A DNA stretch of 64,000 nucleotides from the NCBI RefSeq assembly GCF_000262305.1, contig NC_017910.1:806001-870000 (forward strand). The letters run 5' to 3'. Position 1 is the first letter of the stretch, and each line of letters starts with the position of its first letter. Below are positions 37,219 to 45,995 of this stretch, piece after piece. The notes under the pieces are model-generated. The model did not search any database and was not told the origin of the DNA. It saw only the letters and a program-made list of their open reading frames with translations. The translations under genes and the position numbers were made by a program. Origin of the DNA: Shimwellia blattae DSM 4481 = NBRC 105725. Its GTDB lineage: Bacteria > Pseudomonadota > Gammaproteobacteria > Enterobacterales > Enterobacteriaceae.

Positions 37219-37764
37219 GTGAGTGATACGCGTTCTGCTCTGGCGGCGTTTACCCGGCAGTATTGCCAGCGCTGGCAGGAGCAATTTGGTCACGGACCGC
37301 AAAGCAGTGAACTGGCCGGGATCCCGTCGCCCTGTATTGTCTCTGCCGGAGAGGATCAGGTGGAATGGCAGCCGGTAGCCTGCGAGCCCGCAGCGGATTT
37401 GTCGGCCGTTGAGCGGGCGCTGGAGATAACGCTCCAGCCCGGTGCGCACCAGTTCTGGTGCTCTCAGTATGCAGGCGATATGGACGCCACCCTGGAGGGT
37501 AAACCGCTGACCCTGCTACAGGCCTGGAGCGAGGAGGATTTCCTGCGCGCCGAGGAGAACCTGATAGGCCACCTGGTGATGCAGCGGCGGCTGAAAATCT
37601 CCCCCACGGTATTTCTGGCAACCACAGATGATGAGCTGCAGATAATCTCGTTTTGTAACTTGACAGGTGAAGTGGTTCTTGAAAAACTCGGCACCCCGCA
37701 CCGTACCACCCTCGCCCGGGGGATTGATGAATTCCTTCAGTTGCTTACCCCCGTCGCCGGATAA
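37219..37764 (+). CDS. syd: SecY-interacting protein Syd
   Basis: Peripheral cytoplasmic protein that binds SecY and affects aberrant translocon complexes in E. coli. It has 181 residues, the same length as E. coli Syd. Conserved stretches are GIPSPCIVS, FWCSQYAGDM, LLQAWSEEDF, NLIGHLVMQRRLK and ISFCNLTGEV. The start is GTG at 37219, preceded by GGAGAGAGA. Overall identity to E. coli is lower than for its neighbours. csrB lies downstream. Confidence 0.93.
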   Translation: MSDTRSALAAFTRQYCQRWQEQFGHGPQSSELAGIPSPCIVSAGEDQVEWQPVACEPAADLSAVERALEITLQPGAHQFWCSQYAGDMDATLEGKPLTLLQAWSEEDFLRAEENLIGHLVMQRRLKISPTVFLATTDDELQIISFCNLTGEVVLEKLGTPHRTTLARGIDEFLQLLTPVAG

Positions 37765-37784
37765 TGGCATATGGCTCACCCGCG

Positions 37785-37802
37785 TGTGAGATATTTCTTA
37801 CA
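37785..37802 (+). promoter_or_regulatory. UvrY-type response-regulator site upstream of csrB
   Basis: An 18-bp imperfect palindrome TGTGAG-N6-CTTACA. UvrY/SirA/GacA regulators recognise TGTAAG-N6-CTTACA, and a distal site of this type about 190 bases upstream is known for enteric csrB. Two further TGTAAG half-sites lie nearer to csrB, within 37921-37950. The cognate sensor kinase BarA is encoded at 46483-49272. Confidence 0.75.
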
Positions 37803-37977
37803 AGCCATGTAGGAAAACCGACTGCGTATACGTAGTATTACGGCAGGCCAGTATTTAATTTTATGTTTTATAACAATGTATTGTGCGGTTTTCTGATAGA
37901 TTTATGCGCTTGTCAGCCTGCTGTAAGCCAGCGGGCAACGGGTTGTAAGCCTGGTCATTTTGAGCGATTCTATCTCC

Positions 37978-38354
37978 GTCGACAGGAGGTCGGCACGGTG
38001 AAGAGAACATCAGGATGATGGCTCATCACCAACAGGACACACCAGGACGGTGATACAGGGAAAGGCCTCAGGATGAGGTATCAGGATAACGCAGGAACGC
38101 GTAAGGGACACCTCCAGGAAGGAGAACGAGAGCCGGACGGGACGGAAGGCGGGTCAGGAAGGCCATAGGATGACACATCAGGATGATGTAAAGGAACAAC
38201 CATCAGGATGATGGATGCAGGACGCCACGGCAATGGATAGCAGGTCAGGACAGACCACAGGAAAAGTTGTCAGGGATGAGCAGGGAGCACCAAAAGTAGC
38301 CGGAATGCTGCGAAACGAATCGGGAGCACTGTGAAAGCAGTGCTCCTTTTTTTT
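37978..38354 (+). ncRNA. csrB: CsrA-sequestering RNA CsrB
   Basis: Regulatory RNA of about 377 nt that titrates the translational regulator CsrA. It starts GTCGACAGG like E. coli CsrB. It carries many GGA motifs, many as CAGGATG or CAGGA in hairpin loops; I count about 28. It ends with the conserved 3' segment GTAGCCGGAATGCTGCGAAACG and a terminator hairpin plus eight T residues (38322-38354). A TTCTATCT -10-like sequence is just upstream. It sits between syd and yqcC, as in E. coli. Exact ends are by alignment to E. coli. Confidence 0.95.
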
Positions 38355-38411
38355 ATGGATTTTTTCCGTGGTATTCTGTAGCCCCCCGAACGCCCGATTA
38401 TTGAGGTTATC

Positions 38412-38741
38412 ATGAGTCGTCATAATGACGTGTACCGGCAGCTGGCGCGCCTGGAGCAGGTTCTGCGCGAGCAGCAGCAGTGGCAGGAACAGCCCCCCCA
38501 CGAAAGTGTATTTACCAGCACCCAGCCCTTTTTTATGGACACCATGGCACCCGAAGAGTGGCTACAGTGGGTGCTTATCCCGCGGATGACAGCCCTGTGC
38601 GCGGCGGAGCATCCACTGCCGGAGACCTTTGCCGTTGCGCCTTATTTTGAGATGGCGGTACAGGCTCCCCGTCAGGGACGCGATGAGATCCTCGCAGAGC
38701 TGCTGGCGCTGGACGCACTGTTCGCCGGTGAAGACGCCTGA
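38412..38741 (+). CDS. yqcC: YqcC family protein (DUF446)
   Basis: A 109-residue soluble protein of unknown function, conserved next to truC in enterics. Recognised by FTSTQPFFMDTMAPEEWLQWVLIPRM and a C-terminal acidic helix. No enzymatic motif is visible. Its stop overlaps the truC start by one base (TGATG), so the genes are translated together, which hints at a role tied to TruC. Confidence 0.92.
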   Translation: MSRHNDVYRQLARLEQVLREQQQWQEQPPHESVFTSTQPFFMDTMAPEEWLQWVLIPRMTALCAAEHPLPETFAVAPYFEMAVQAPRQGRDEILAELLALDALFAGEDA

Positions 38742-39538
38742 TGCTGGAAATCATCTATCAGGACGAGTGGCTGGTGGCCGTGAATAAGCCCTCCGGCTGG
38801 CTGGTACACCGCAGCTGGCTGGATCGCGATGAAAAAGTGGTCGTGATGCAGACCGTGCGCGACCAGATAGGCCAGCATGTGTTCACCGCCCACCGTATCG
38901 ATCGCCCCACATCGGGTGTCCTGCTGATGGGGCTGTCCAGCGATGCGGGGCGGCGGCTGGCCCAGCAGTTTGAAGCGCGCCAGATAAAAAAGCGCTACCA
39001 CGCGATAGTGCGCGGCTGGCTCACCCAGGAGGAGACTCTTGATTACCCGCTGGTGGAAGAGCTGGATAAAATTGCGGATAAATTCGCCCGGGAACAGCGC
39101 GAAGCCCAGCCTGCAGTCAGCCACTATTGTGGCCTTGCCACCACAGAGCAGCCTGTCGCCGTGGGGCGTTATGACAGCGTGCGCTACAGCCTGGTGGCGC
39201 TCTCCCCGGTGACGGGCCGCAAACACCAGTTGCGCCGCCATATGGCCCACCTGCGCCACCCGATAATCGGTGACAGCAAGCACGGGGATTTACGCCAGAA
39301 CCGCGCCGCCGCGGAGCACTTTGGCTGCCGCCGCCTGATGCTGCACGCCAGTGAGCTTTCGATGGTGCACCCCTATACCGGCGCGCCGCTGACCATCACC
39401 GCCGGGCTGGATCCTGTCTGGATGCAGGCCATGTCACAATTCGGGTGGCGCGGTATTCTCCCCAATATTGAAAGGGTTGAGTTTAGCGGCCCGAAGCCTC
39501 AGGATGCCTTTTCAGACAAACACATGGAGGGAATGTGA
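38741..39538 (+). CDS. truC: tRNA pseudouridine(65) synthase TruC
   Basis: RluA-family enzyme that isomerises U65 in the T-arm of several tRNAs. The 265-residue protein has the catalytic aspartate D54 in AHRIDRPTSGVLL, then KKRYHAIVRGW and GRKHQLRRHMAHL (RluA motifs). It overlaps yqcC by one base at its start and yqcA by one base at its end, making a three-gene coupled unit. Confidence 0.95.
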   Translation: MLEIIYQDEWLVAVNKPSGWLVHRSWLDRDEKVVVMQTVRDQIGQHVFTAHRIDRPTSGVLLMGLSSDAGRRLAQQFEARQIKKRYHAIVRGWLTQEETLDYPLVEELDKIADKFAREQREAQPAVSHYCGLATTEQPVAVGRYDSVRYSLVALSPVTGRKHQLRRHMAHLRHPIIGDSKHGDLRQNRAAAEHFGCRRLMLHASELSMVHPYTGAPLTITAGLDPVWMQAMSQFGWRGILPNIERVEFSGPKPQDAFSDKHMEGM

Positions 39539-39987
39539 TGGCAGAGGTCGGTATTTTTGTCGGGACCGTATACGGCAATGCGCTGCTGGTGGCGGAAGAA
39601 GCCCAGGCCATTCTTAGTAACCAGGGACACAAGGTGACGGTTTTTGAAGATCCTGAACTGTCTGACTGGCAGCACTATCGCAACCACTACGCGCTGGTGG
39701 TGACATCCACCACCGGGCAGGGCGACCTGCCGGACAGCATTGTGCCTTTGTATCAGGCTATTAAAGATCAGGTGGGTTTTCAGCCTGAGCTGCACTACGG
39801 GCTGATTGCCCTTGGCGACAGCAGCTACCCGCAGTTCTGCGGCGGGGGCAAGCTGTTTGATGCCCTGCTCCAGGAGCAGGGGGCCCGGCGGGTGGGGGAA
39901 GTGCTGACCATCGACGCGGGCGAAGATCCCGAGCCGGAAACCGTGTCCAACCCCTGGGTTGAGCAGTGGGGCACCCTGCTCAAATAG
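39538..39987 (+). CDS. yqcA: Flavodoxin-like protein YqcA
   Basis: A 149-residue FMN-binding flavodoxin-fold protein, close to MioC-type short flavodoxins. The phosphate-binding loop is VGTVYGNALLVAEE near residues 8-21; VTSTTGQGDLPD and ALGDSSYPQFCGGG surround the flavin ring in the family. The ATG at 39538 follows an in-frame GTG; I took the ATG that yields MAEVGIFVGT. The physiological redox partner is not known from sequence. Confidence 0.93.
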   Translation: MAEVGIFVGTVYGNALLVAEEAQAILSNQGHKVTVFEDPELSDWQHYRNHYALVVTSTTGQGDLPDSIVPLYQAIKDQVGFQPELHYGLIALGDSSYPQFCGGGKLFDALLQEQGARRVGEVLTIDAGEDPEPETVSNPWVEQWGTLLK

Positions 39988-40004
39988 CCCGTTGATTCCG
40001 CTAT

Positions 40005-40029
40005 CCGCCCGGCTGGCCGGGCGGGTTTT
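40005..40029 (+). terminator. Terminator after yqcA
   Basis: An 8-bp stem CCGCCCGG/CCGGGCGG (40005-40012 with 40017-40024) is followed by GTTTTG, 17 bases past the yqcA stop. Confidence 0.75.
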
Positions 40030-40344
40030 GCGGGCTCTGTTCCTGCCGCCAGCTTCGTCCGGGTCACAGAATGACCGCAATTCGTGAGTTACTCCCCAGC
40101 CGTATGGTCATATGACCCAAACCACGCGCATTTATGGCCATAATGTCGGGCGGATGCACGGTGAGCCAGACCCTCTCCCTTCTTATACTTCAGTGGCTTG
40201 ATGAAAAATAAATGGCCGTAATGGAGTGCGGGCAGTTATGCGCTTCGGAAACGGTGAAATCTTACACATCATTCTGATTACCCTACAGGTTGTGCCGTTC
40301 AGAATGCATGTAGCACCAGGCTACTATTCGGGAGAGTAACAACA
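40030..40344 (+). promoter_or_regulatory. Upstream region of the gudPXD-garK operon
   Basis: No gene is visible in these 315 bases. A good ribosome binding site (GGGAGAG, 40330-40336) sits 8 bases before the gudP ATG. In E. coli gudP is controlled by CdaR (SdaR), whose site I cannot identify by eye. Confidence 0.4.
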
Positions 40345-41700
40345 ATGACAATGTTATCCCAGGCCGCTGAAAAGGCAGAGAAGCGGACTAACGCGCGATA
40401 CTGGATTGTGGTGATGCTGTTTATCGTCACCTCCTTTAACTATGGTGATCGGGCAACACTGTCGATTGCCGGTTCAGAGATGGCAAAAGATATCGGCCTT
40501 GACCCTATCGGGATGGGTTATGTCTTTTCCGCCTTCTCATGGGCGTATGTTATCGGCCAGATCCCCGGCGGCTGGCTACTGGATCGTTTTGGATCCAAAC
40601 GGGTTTATTTCTGGTCCATTTTTATCTGGTCGATGTTTACCCTGCTGCAGGGGTTTGTCGATATTTTCAGTGGCTTTGGCATTATTGTGGCGCTGTTTAC
40701 CCTGCGCTTTCTGGTGGGGCTTGCCGAAGCGCCTTCCTTCCCGGGCAACAGCCGGATTGTGGCGGCCTGGTTCCCGGCCCAGGAGCGCGGTACGGCCGTC
40801 TCTATTTTTAACTCCGCCCAGTATTTTGCCACGGTGATTTTCGCCCCGATCATGGGCTGGCTGACCCACCAGGTGGGCTGGCACCATGTGTTTTTCTTTA
40901 TGGGCGGGCTGGGGGTCATTATCAGCTTCGTCTGGCTGAAAGTTATCCACGAGCCGAACAACCACCCAGGGGTGAACAAACAAGAGCTGGAGTACATTGC
41001 CGAGGGCGGCGCGCTGATTAACATGGATCAGCCCGGCCAGAAGACGAAAGTGCCCTTCAGCGTGAAATGGGGCCAGATCACTCAGCTGCTGAAAAGCCGC
41101 ATGATGATCGGGGTGTATCTCGGCCAGTATTGCATTAACGCGCTGACCTATTTCTTTATTACCTGGTTTCCGGTCTATCTGGTGCAGGAAAAGGGCATGT
41201 CCATCCTCAAGGCCGGGTTTGTGGCCTCGGTTCCGGCGGTGTGCGGCTTTGTGGGCGGTGTGCTGGGCGGGGTGATTTCCGACTGGTTAATGCGCCGCAC
41301 CGGCTCGCTGAATATTGCCCGCAAGACACCGATTGTCGCCGGTATGTTGCTGTCGGTCAGCATGGTGTTCTGTAATTATGTTGAGTCTGAAATGCTGGTG
41401 GTGGGCTTTATGGCACTGGCGTTCTTCGGCAAGGGGATTGGCGCGCTGGGCTGGTGTGTGATGGCCGACACGGCGCCCAAAGAGATAAGCGGCCTGAGCG
41501 GCGGGCTGTTCAATATGTTCGGGAATATGTCCGGCATTATTACCCCGATTGCGATCGGCTACATTGTCGGGGTGAGTGGCTCGTTTAATGGCGCACTGAT
41601 TTATGTGGGGATCCACGCACTGGTGGCGGTATTCAGCTACCTGATGCTGGTGGGCAATATCCAGCGTATTGAGCTGAAACCGGTTCAGCAAAGGGCGTGA
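40345..41700 (+). CDS. gudP: Glucarate/galactarate transporter GudP (MFS)
   Basis: Major facilitator superfamily symporter of the anion:cation family for D-glucarate and related sugar diacids. The 451 residues form about 12 membrane segments. From TNARYWIVVMLFIVTSFNYGDRA onward it is almost identical to E. coli GudP; GGWLLDRFGSKRVYFWSI carries the MFS loop 2-3 motif. The Shine-Dalgarno spacing favours the ATG at 40345 over one two codons later. gudX starts two bases after its stop. Confidence 0.95.
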   Translation: MTMLSQAAEKAEKRTNARYWIVVMLFIVTSFNYGDRATLSIAGSEMAKDIGLDPIGMGYVFSAFSWAYVIGQIPGGWLLDRFGSKRVYFWSIFIWSMFTLLQGFVDIFSGFGIIVALFTLRFLVGLAEAPSFPGNSRIVAAWFPAQERGTAVSIFNSAQYFATVIFAPIMGWLTHQVGWHHVFFFMGGLGVIISFVWLKVIHEPNNHPGVNKQELEYIAEGGALINMDQPGQKTKVPFSVKWGQITQLLKSRMMIGVYLGQYCINALTYFFITWFPVYLVQEKGMSILKAGFVASVPAVCGFVGGVLGGVISDWLMRRTGSLNIARKTPIVAGMLLSVSMVFCNYVESEMLVVGFMALAFFGKGIGALGWCVMADTAPKEISGLSGGLFNMFGNMSGIITPIAIGYIVGVSGSFNGALIYVGIHALVAVFSYLMLVGNIQRIELKPVQQRA

Positions 41701-41701
41701 T

Positions 41702-43048
41702 ATGAGCACTGAAACATCTCCGCTGATTACCCGGATGCAGGTGATCCCGGTGGCGGGCCGCGACAGCATGCTGCTGAATATTGGCGGTGCTCACGGGCCA
41801 TTCTTTACCCGAAATCTGGTGGTACTGACCGATAACGCCGGACATACCGGTGTAGGGGAGGCCCCCGGCGGTGAGGTGATTTACCAGACCCTGGTCGATG
41901 CTATCCCCCGGGTGGAAGGCCAGCAAGTTGCGCGTATGAATCAGCTGATAGGGCAGGTGCACAGCGGTAACCAGCAGGCGGACTTTGACACCTTCGGGAA
42001 GGGAGCATGGACGTTTGAACTGCGGGTTAATGCGGTTGCCGCGCTGGAAGCGGCGCTGCTGGATCTGCTGGGCCAGACTCTGGGTGTACCGGTGTGTGAG
42101 CTACTTGGTCCCGGAAAACAACGGGATGCGGTTACCGTGCTGGGGTATCTGTTTTATATCGGCGACCGGCGTAAGACCGATTTACCCTACATTGAAGATG
42201 AAAGTGGTCACCCCTGGTATCACCTGCGCCACCAGCAGGCCATGACTTCAGAGGCGATTGTTGACCTGGCGGAGGCCGCCCGGGACCGTTACGGTTTTAA
42301 AGACTTTAAACTCAAAGGGGGTGTGCTGCCCGGCGAGCAGGAGCTGGAAGCCGCCTGTGCCCTGAAAAAACGCTTTCCGGATGCGAGGATAACCGTTGAT
42401 CCTAACGGTGCCTGGCTGCTGGATGAAGCCATTGCGCTGTGCCGGGGCATGAACGACGTGCTGGCTTATGCAGAAGATCCCTGTGGGGCCGAACAGGGCT
42501 ACTCTGGCCGGGAGGTGATGGCGGAGTTCCGGCGCGCCACCGGGCTTGCCGTTGCCACCAATATGATTGCCACCAACTGGCGGGAGATGGGCCACGCCAT
42601 TATGCTCAATGCCATTGATATTCCGCTGGCGGATCCGCATTTCTGGACCCTCTCCGGCGCAGTGCGCGTTGCCCAGCTGTGCCACGACTGGGGGCTTACC
42701 TGGGGCTGCCACTCGAATAACCATTTTGATATCTCTCTGGCGATGTTTACCCATGTGGGGGCTGCGGCGCCAGGTAACCCGACCGCCATTGATACCCACT
42801 GGATCTGGCAGGAGGGGTCACAACGCCTGACCACCGAGCCGCTACGCATTCGCGACGGAAAAATCACCGTGCCTGATGCCCCGGGGCTGGGGGTGACCCT
42901 CGACTGGGAGCAGGTGCAGAAAGCTCACGAGCAGTATAAGGCGCTGGCGGGCGGTGCGCGTAATGATGCGCAGGCCATGCAGTATCTGGTTCCTGGCTGG
43001 CAGTTTGATCGTAAACGCCCGGCTCTGGGCCGTCACTTTCATTTTTAA
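41702..43048 (+). CDS. gudX: Glucarate dehydratase-related protein GudX
   Basis: Enolase-superfamily paralogue of GudD (448 residues). It keeps the KxK pair K203/K205 (DFKLKGG), the metal-binding DPNGAW and EDPCGAEQGYSGRE region, and the histidine that pairs with them (H337 in CHSNNHFD). Despite this, E. coli GudX has been reported to have only weak glucarate dehydratase activity. The gene directly follows gudP. Its DNA and protein are clearly homologous to the next gene, so the two arose by tandem duplication. Confidence 0.93.
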   Translation: MSTETSPLITRMQVIPVAGRDSMLLNIGGAHGPFFTRNLVVLTDNAGHTGVGEAPGGEVIYQTLVDAIPRVEGQQVARMNQLIGQVHSGNQQADFDTFGKGAWTFELRVNAVAALEAALLDLLGQTLGVPVCELLGPGKQRDAVTVLGYLFYIGDRRKTDLPYIEDESGHPWYHLRHQQAMTSEAIVDLAEAARDRYGFKDFKLKGGVLPGEQELEAACALKKRFPDARITVDPNGAWLLDEAIALCRGMNDVLAYAEDPCGAEQGYSGREVMAEFRRATGLAVATNMIATNWREMGHAIMLNAIDIPLADPHFWTLSGAVRVAQLCHDWGLTWGCHSNNHFDISLAMFTHVGAAAPGNPTAIDTHWIWQEGSQRLTTEPLRIRDGKITVPDAPGLGVTLDWEQVQKAHEQYKALAGGARNDAQAMQYLVPGWQFDRKRPALGRHFHF

Positions 43049-43066
43049 GTAAACAAGGACACGAAG

Positions 43067-44407
43067 ATGAGCACGTTTAATTCAACACCCGTAGTGACTG
43101 CCATGCAGGTTATCCCGGTTGCCGGCCACGACAGCATGCTGATGAACCTCAGCGGTGCCCACGCGCCGTTTTTTACCCGCAATATTGTGATTATCAAAGA
43201 TAACTCTGGCCATACCGGCGTCGGGGAGATCCCCGGCGGTGAGAAGATTCGCCAGACTCTGGAAGATGCCATTCCCCTGGTGGTGGGCAAGACCCTGGGC
43301 GAGTACAAAAATATGCTCAATGGGGTCCGGGCCCGCTTTGCCGATCGCGACAGCGGCGGGCGCGGCCTGCAAACCTTTGACCTGCGCACCACCATCCATG
43401 TGGTGACCGGTATTGAGGCCGCCATGCTTGATCTGCTGGGCCAGCACCTGGGGGTGAATGTGGCCTCGCTACTGGGGGAAGGCCAGCAGCGCAGTGAAGT
43501 GGAGATGCTCGGCTACCTGTTCTTTATCGGCGATCGCACCAAAACCCCGCTGGCGTACCAGAGCCAGCCCGATGACAGCTGCGACTGGTATCGCATTCGC
43601 CATAATGAAGCCATGACCCCGGAATCCGTGGTGCGCCTGGCGGAAGCCGCCTATGACAAATACGGTTTTAACGATTTTAAACTCAAAGGCGGCGTGCTGA
43701 GCAGCGAGCAGGAAGCAGAAGCGGTAACGGCGCTGGCTAATGCGTTCCCGGATGCCCGGGTCACCCTGGATCCTAACGGCGCCTGGTCACTGGAAGAGGC
43801 TATCTGCGTAGGGAAACAGCTAAAAGGGGTGCTGGCCTATGCAGAAGATCCCTGTGGCGCAGAGCAGGGCTATTCCGGGCGGGAAGTGATGGCGGAATTC
43901 CGCCGCGCCACCGGGTTACCCACCGCCACCAATATGATTGCCACCGACTGGCGCCAGATGGGCCATACGCTGTCGCTGCAGTCGGTTGATATTCCGCTGG
44001 CGGATCCGCATTTCTGGACGATGCAGGGATCCGTTCGGGTGGCGCAGATGTGCCATGAGTTCGGGCTGACCTGGGGCTCTCACTCCAATAACCACTTTGA
44101 TATTTCGCTGGCGATGTTTACCCATGTGGCCGCCGCCGCACCGGGCAATATTACCGCCATTGATACCCACTGGATCTGGCAGGAAGGCAACCAGCGCCTG
44201 ACCAAAGCACCGCTGCAAATCAAAGGCGGGATGGTGCAGGTGCCGGATGTGCCGGGCCTTGGGGTCGAGCTGGATATGGATCGGGTTATGAAGGCCCACG
44301 AGCTTTATCAGAAGCACGGGCTTGGCGCACGCGATGATGCCATGGCAATGCAGTACCTGATCCCACAATGGACTTTCGATAACAAGCGCCCCTGCATGGT
44401 GCGCTAA
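43067..44407 (+). CDS. gudD: D-glucarate dehydratase GudD
   Basis: Converts D-glucarate (and L-idarate) to 5-keto-4-deoxy-D-glucarate. The 446 residues match the E. coli enzyme. Catalytic residues K205 and K207 (DFKLKGG) and the histidine of HSNNHFD are intact, as are the magnesium ligands in LDPNGAW and EDPCGAEQ. A clean Shine-Dalgarno (AAGGA) precedes the ATG, 18 bases after gudX. The next enzyme of the pathway, the keto-deoxy-glucarate aldolase GarL, is not in the window. Confidence 0.96.
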   Translation: MSTFNSTPVVTAMQVIPVAGHDSMLMNLSGAHAPFFTRNIVIIKDNSGHTGVGEIPGGEKIRQTLEDAIPLVVGKTLGEYKNMLNGVRARFADRDSGGRGLQTFDLRTTIHVVTGIEAAMLDLLGQHLGVNVASLLGEGQQRSEVEMLGYLFFIGDRTKTPLAYQSQPDDSCDWYRIRHNEAMTPESVVRLAEAAYDKYGFNDFKLKGGVLSSEQEAEAVTALANAFPDARVTLDPNGAWSLEEAICVGKQLKGVLAYAEDPCGAEQGYSGREVMAEFRRATGLPTATNMIATDWRQMGHTLSLQSVDIPLADPHFWTMQGSVRVAQMCHEFGLTWGSHSNNHFDISLAMFTHVAAAAPGNITAIDTHWIWQEGNQRLTKAPLQIKGGMVQVPDVPGLGVELDMDRVMKAHELYQKHGLGARDDAMAMQYLIPQWTFDNKRPCMVR

Positions 44408-44475
44408 GCGTTACTCGCTGTCATCCCCGGCCCGGGAGCGGTGCCGGGGGCCTGAAACCTGGCGATGGATAGTAT

Positions 44476-45630
44476 ATGAAGATAGTTATCGCACCAGATT
44501 CGTATAAAGAGAGCCTGAGCGCTCTGGACGTGGCGAATTGTATCGAGCAGGGCTTTCGCGCGATTTTCCCCGGGGCAGAATACATCAAACTGCCGGTGGC
44601 GGATGGCGGAGAAGGCACTGTCGAAGCGATGGTCGCCGCGACCAGCGGGCGACGTATTGACACGCACGTTACCGGGCCTCTGGGGGAGCCGGTCGCGGCG
44701 TTTTACGGCCTCAGCGGGGACGGAAGCAGCGCGATTATAGAAATGGCTGCCGCCAGTGGCCTGGAGCGGGTGCCGCCTGCCCGCCGTAATCCGCTGGTGA
44801 CCACCTCCTGGGGGACCGGCGAGCTGATTCGCCAGGCACTGGATCAGGGGGTTGAGCATATTATTATCGGCATTGGCGGCAGTGCCACCAATGACGGCGG
44901 CGCCGGGATGCTTCAGGCTCTGGGCGCACAGTTACTGGACGCCTCCGGGCAGCAGATTGCTCCGGGGGGCGGGGCGCTGGCCACACTTGACCGTATCGAT
45001 AACAGCCAGCTGGACTCGCGCCTGGCCCGGTGCCGGATTGACGTGGCCTGCGATGTGACCAACCCGTTAACCGGGCCGCAGGGGGCCTCGGCGGTGTTTG
45101 GCCCCCAGAAAGGTGCCGACAGCGCAATGATACGCCAGCTGGATGCGGCGCTGGCCCATTTTGCGGCCATTATCGCCCGGGATATGCATGTTGATGTGCT
45201 GAATCTGGCCGGTGGCGGTGCCGCAGGCGGAATGGGGGCGGCCTTGTTCGCGTTTTGCGGGGCGCAGCTGCGCCGGGGGATTGAGATTGTGACCGACGCA
45301 CTGCATCTTGATCAGCTGGTGCGGGATGCAGATCTGGTGATTACCGGGGAAGGGCGCATGGACAGCCAGACCATTCACGGTAAGGTGCCCTGCGGTGTGG
45401 CGCGCATCGCCAAACGCTATCAGGTTCCGGTGGTGGGGATAGCCGGTAGTATGACACCGGATGTGGAAGTGGTTTATGACCACGGGATAGACGCGGTATT
45501 CAGCGTGCTGTACTCCGTCTGCACTCTGGATGAAGCCTTAAGCCAGGCGGCGGACAATGTGCGTATGGCGGCGCGGAATATTGCCGCCGGGCTGCGGGTG
45601 GGGATGAGCCTTTCCTGCAAAGCGGAGTAA
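44476..45630 (+). CDS. garK: Glycerate 2-kinase (GarK/GlxK family)
   Basis: Phosphorylates D-glycerate to 2-phosphoglycerate, the last step in glucarate and galactarate breakdown. The 384-residue protein has the family motifs MKIVIAPDSYKESLSALDVA, VADGGEGTVEAM, IIGIGGSATNDGGAGM, FGPQKGA and TGEGRMDSQTIHGK. E. coli has garK in the garPLRK operon, elsewhere; here it follows gudD in the same orientation after 68 bases and probably belongs to the gud operon. A weak hairpin lies in the gap. GlxK, an isozyme, is an alternative name. Confidence 0.9.
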   Translation: MKIVIAPDSYKESLSALDVANCIEQGFRAIFPGAEYIKLPVADGGEGTVEAMVAATSGRRIDTHVTGPLGEPVAAFYGLSGDGSSAIIEMAAASGLERVPPARRNPLVTTSWGTGELIRQALDQGVEHIIIGIGGSATNDGGAGMLQALGAQLLDASGQQIAPGGGALATLDRIDNSQLDSRLARCRIDVACDVTNPLTGPQGASAVFGPQKGADSAMIRQLDAALAHFAAIIARDMHVDVLNLAGGGAAGGMGAALFAFCGAQLRRGIEIVTDALHLDQLVRDADLVITGEGRMDSQTIHGKVPCGVARIAKRYQVPVVGIAGSMTPDVEVVYDHGIDAVFSVLYSVCTLDEALSQAADNVRMAARNIAAGLRVGMSLSCKAE

Positions 45631-45635
45631 AAAAT

Positions 45636-45671
45636 ACCCCGCCGCACAGTGCTGCCGTGCGGCGGGGTTTC
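45636..45671. terminator. Bidirectional terminator between garK and the HigBA-like pair
   Basis: A 12-bp GC-rich stem (45636-45647 with 45657-45668) has A residues on its left and TTT on its right, placed between converging genes. It can serve both garK and the minus-strand antitoxin gene. Confidence 0.8.
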
Positions 45672-45677
45672 TGAGTG

Positions 45678-45995
45678 TCAGTGATGGGCGGGAGATTCTG
45701 TGGTGTCTTGCTGGTCAATCGGTGCCAGATGGCTAATATCAACAACTTTTTCCGCCCGGGCTATATCGTAATCCATCTGCATACCCAGCCAGAGATGAGG
45801 GGCCCCGCCAATCACCGCCGCCAGTCTGATAGCCATTTCTGCGGAGATAGCCGACTGTTCATTAACCAGGCGAGCGAGCGTTGAAGGGGCAACATCCAGG
45901 CGCTTAGCCAGTTCACGGATACTCATGCCGCTCTCTTCCAGGGTTTCCGCGATTAATCCACCCGGGTGGGGAGGATTTTTCATCCGTCCGATCAT
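45678..45995 (-). CDS. higA: HigA-family antitoxin (XRE-type HTH)
   Basis: A 105-residue antitoxin and transcriptional autorepressor. The HTH (about residues 22-60) reads MSIRELAKRLDVAPSTLARLVNEQSAIS, and the N-terminal HPGGLIAETLEE and HLWLGMQMDYDIARAE stretches are hallmarks of the HigA/VapI family. The ATG overlaps the toxin stop by one base (TGATG); a second in-frame ATG four codons later gives the more common start MKNPPHPG. Toxin-first order with the antitoxin downstream is typical of HigBA. It is not part of the E. coli K-12 gud-barA interval. Confidence 0.9.
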   Translation of the reverse strand: MIGRMKNPPHPGGLIAETLEESGMSIRELAKRLDVAPSTLARLVNEQSAISAEMAIRLAAVIGGAPHLWLGMQMDYDIARAEKVVDISHLAPIDQQDTTESPAHH

